From Schistocerca nitens (taxonomy: Eukaryota; Arthropoda; Insecta; Orthoptera; Acrididae): a DNA stretch of 64,000 nt. A program made the position numbers and the translations under genes. Below, piece after piece: positions 62,621 to 64,000 of this stretch (within the stretch, counting starts at the first letter, position 1; each line of letters opens with the position of its first letter). The stretch spans positions 704,473,389 to 704,537,388 of the forward strand of contig NC_064616.1 of NCBI RefSeq assembly GCF_023898315.1, in the 5' to 3' direction. The notes beneath the pieces are model-generated. The model was not told the DNA's origin and did no database searches. It saw only the letters and a program-made list of their open reading frames with translations.

Positions 62621-64000
62621 CACTCCTGGAAATTGAAATAAGAAAACCGTGAATTCATTGTCCCAGGAAGGGGAAACTTTATTGACACATTCCTGGGGTC
62701 AGATACATCACATGATCACACTGACAGAACCACAGGCACATAGACACAGGCAACAGAGCATGCACAATGTCGGCACTAGTACAGTGTATATCCACCTTTC
62801 GCAGCAATGCAGGCTGCTATTCTCCCATGGAGACGATCGTAGAGATGCTGGATGTAGTCCTGTGGAACGGCTTGCCATGCCATTTCCACCTGGCGCCTCA
62901 GTTGGACCAGCGTTCGTGCTGGACGTGCAGACCGCGTGAGACGACGCTTCATCCAGTCCCAAACATGCTCAATGGGGGACAGATCCGGAGATCTTGCTGG
63001 CCAGGGTAGTTGACTTACACCTTCTAGAGCACGTTGGGTGGCACGGGATACATGCGGACGTGCATTGTCCTGTTGGAACAGCACGTTCCCTTGCCGGTCT
63101 AGGAATGGTAGAACGATGGGTTCGATGACGGTTTGGATGTACCGTGCACTATTCAGTGTCCCCTCGACGATCACCAGTGGTGTACGGCCAGTGTAGGAGA
63201 TCGCTCCCCACACCATGATGCCGGGTGTTGGCCCTGTGTGCCTCGGTCGTATGCAGTCCTGATTGTGGCGCTCACCTGCACGGCGCCAAACACGCATACG
63301 ACCATCATTGGCACCAAGGCAGAAGCGACTCTCATCGCTGAAGACGACACGTCTCCATTCGTCCCTCCATTCACGCCTGTCGCGACACCACTGGAGGCGG
63401 GCTGCACGATGTTGGGGCGTGAGCGGAAGACGGCCTAACGGTGTGCGGGACCGTAGCCCAGCTTCATGGAGACGGTTGCGAATGGTCCTCGCCGATACCC
63501 CAGGAGCAACAGTGTCCCTAATTTGCTGGGAAGTGGCGGTGCGGTCCCCTACGGCACTGCGTAGGATCCTACGGTCTTGGCGTGCATCCGTGCGTCGCTG
63601 CGGTCCGGTCCCAGGTCGACGGGCACGTGCACCTTCCGCCGACCACTGGTGACAACATCGATGTACTGTGGAGACCTCACGCCACACGTGTTGAGCAATT
63701 CGGCGGTACGTCCACCCGGCCTCCCGCATGCCCACTATACGCCCTCGCTCAAAGTCCGTCAACTGCACATACGGTTCACGTCCACGCTGTCGCGGCATGC
63801 TACCAGTGTTAAAGACTGCGATGGAGCTCCGTATGCCACGGCAAACTGGCTGACACTGACGGCGGCGGTGCACAAATGCTGCGCAGCTAGCGCCATTCGA
63901 CGGCCAACACCGCGGTTCCTGGTGTGTCCGCTGTGCCGTGCGTGTGATCATTGCTTGTACAGCCCTCTCGCAGTGTCCGGAGCAAGTATGGTGGGTCTGA
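62621..64000 (-). mobile_element. Tc1-like element of the DD32E type, copy 3, cut by window end
   Basis: Left end cactcctggaaattgaaa at 62621, flanked by TA (62619-62620). By comparison with copy 1, about 40 bases at the right end lie beyond the window. Confidence 0.94.
62776..63798 (-). CDS. Tc1-like transposase, 340 aa, apparently intact
   Basis: Full-length open frame from MPRQRGREPY to the stop, all three catalytic residues present: D155 in VVFSDESRF, D244 in QQDNARPH and E277 in SPIEHVWDW, with 32 residues between the last two. Differences from copy 2 include HVW for HVG in the helix-turn-helix (residue 39), which could affect DNA binding. The start is chosen as in copy 1. Best candidate here for an autonomous element, provided the right terminal repeat is intact outside the window. 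Confidence 0.94.
   Translation of the reverse strand: MPRQRGREPYVQLTDFERGRIVGMREAGWTYRRIAQHVWREVSTVHRCCHQWSAEGARARRPGTGPQRRTDARQDRRILRSAVGDRTATSQQIRDTVAPGVSARTIRNRLHEAGLRSRTPLGRLPLTPQHRAARLQWCRDRREWRDEWRRVVFSDESRFCLGANDGRMRVWRRAGERHNQDCIRPRHTGPTPGIMVWGAISYTGRTPLVIVEGTLNSARYIQTVIEPIVLPFLDRQGNVLFQQDNARPHVSRATQRALEGVSQLPWPARSPDLSPIEHVWDWMKRRLTRSARPARTLVQLRRQVEMAWQAVPQDYIQHLYDRLHGRIAACIAAKGGYTLY

Overview
This window looks like repeat-dominated insect nuclear DNA, most probably from an orthopteran (grasshopper or locust type, Schistocerca-like). The reasons are the abundance of one tRNA-headed SINE family, Tc1/mariner, hAT and piggyBac elements, a Penelope-like element, Ty3/gypsy, jockey/CR1-like and RTE-like retrotransposons, and a Maverick/Polinton. 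The genus-level guess rests on remembered similarity of these repeats, not on a search. I recognise no host protein-coding gene, no rRNA and no convincing functional tRNA. Almost every recognisable reading frame belongs to a mobile element, and most are broken.

Layout. 1-14.6 kb: Tc1 relics, a fold-back MITE with a SINE inside it, fragments of a jockey/CR1-like LINE, a 1.8 kb hAT-type element (8-bp target duplication, TSD) inside one LINE fragment, a DD41D mariner-superfamily element (8.8-10.6 kb), a tRNA-like tandem repeat (12.0-12.4 kb) and a LINE ORF1/endonuclease relic. 14.6-40.1 kb: two Ty3/gypsy elements of one family. A minus-strand copy runs from an LTR at 40.1 kb through gag and protease to reverse transcriptase (RT) at 30.3 kb, and its RT thumb, RNase H and integrase may resume at 16.1-14.6 kb. 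Between these halves lies a plus-strand copy with LTRs at 16.2-16.5 and 29.9-30.3 kb. Nested in this block are a Penelope-like element, a LINE endonuclease split by a hAT that carries three tandem copies of a transposase-like first exon, a piggyBac-type element, a SINE split by a poly(A) retroposon, a second copy of the 8-bp-TSD hAT, a complete RTE-like LINE with its own SINE and solo LTR, a Tc1 element, and a head-to-head composite Tc1.

42.9-61.0 kb: the most striking object, an 18-kb decayed Maverick/Polinton. It has inverted terminal repeats of about 390 bp (net of a SINE), a near-perfect 6-bp TSD, a plus-strand protein-primed DNA polymerase B relic, and minus-strand relics of the major capsid protein, a minor capsid (penton-like) protein and the packaging ATPase. 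Four SINEs, two mariner-superfamily elements, a nearly intact mariner and a Tc1 that itself contains a hAT have landed in it.

61.0-64.0 kb: an RTE scrap, unassigned DNA, and a third Tc1 copy with an intact transposase running off the window.

The genes do not form a host pathway; the window is an insertion chronology. Target duplications give much of the order, for example Polinton, then Tc1, then hAT; and gypsy, then RTE LINE, then SINE and solo LTR. The three copies of the Tc1 family with DD32E spacing, two with all catalytic residues, look like the youngest autonomous-type elements.
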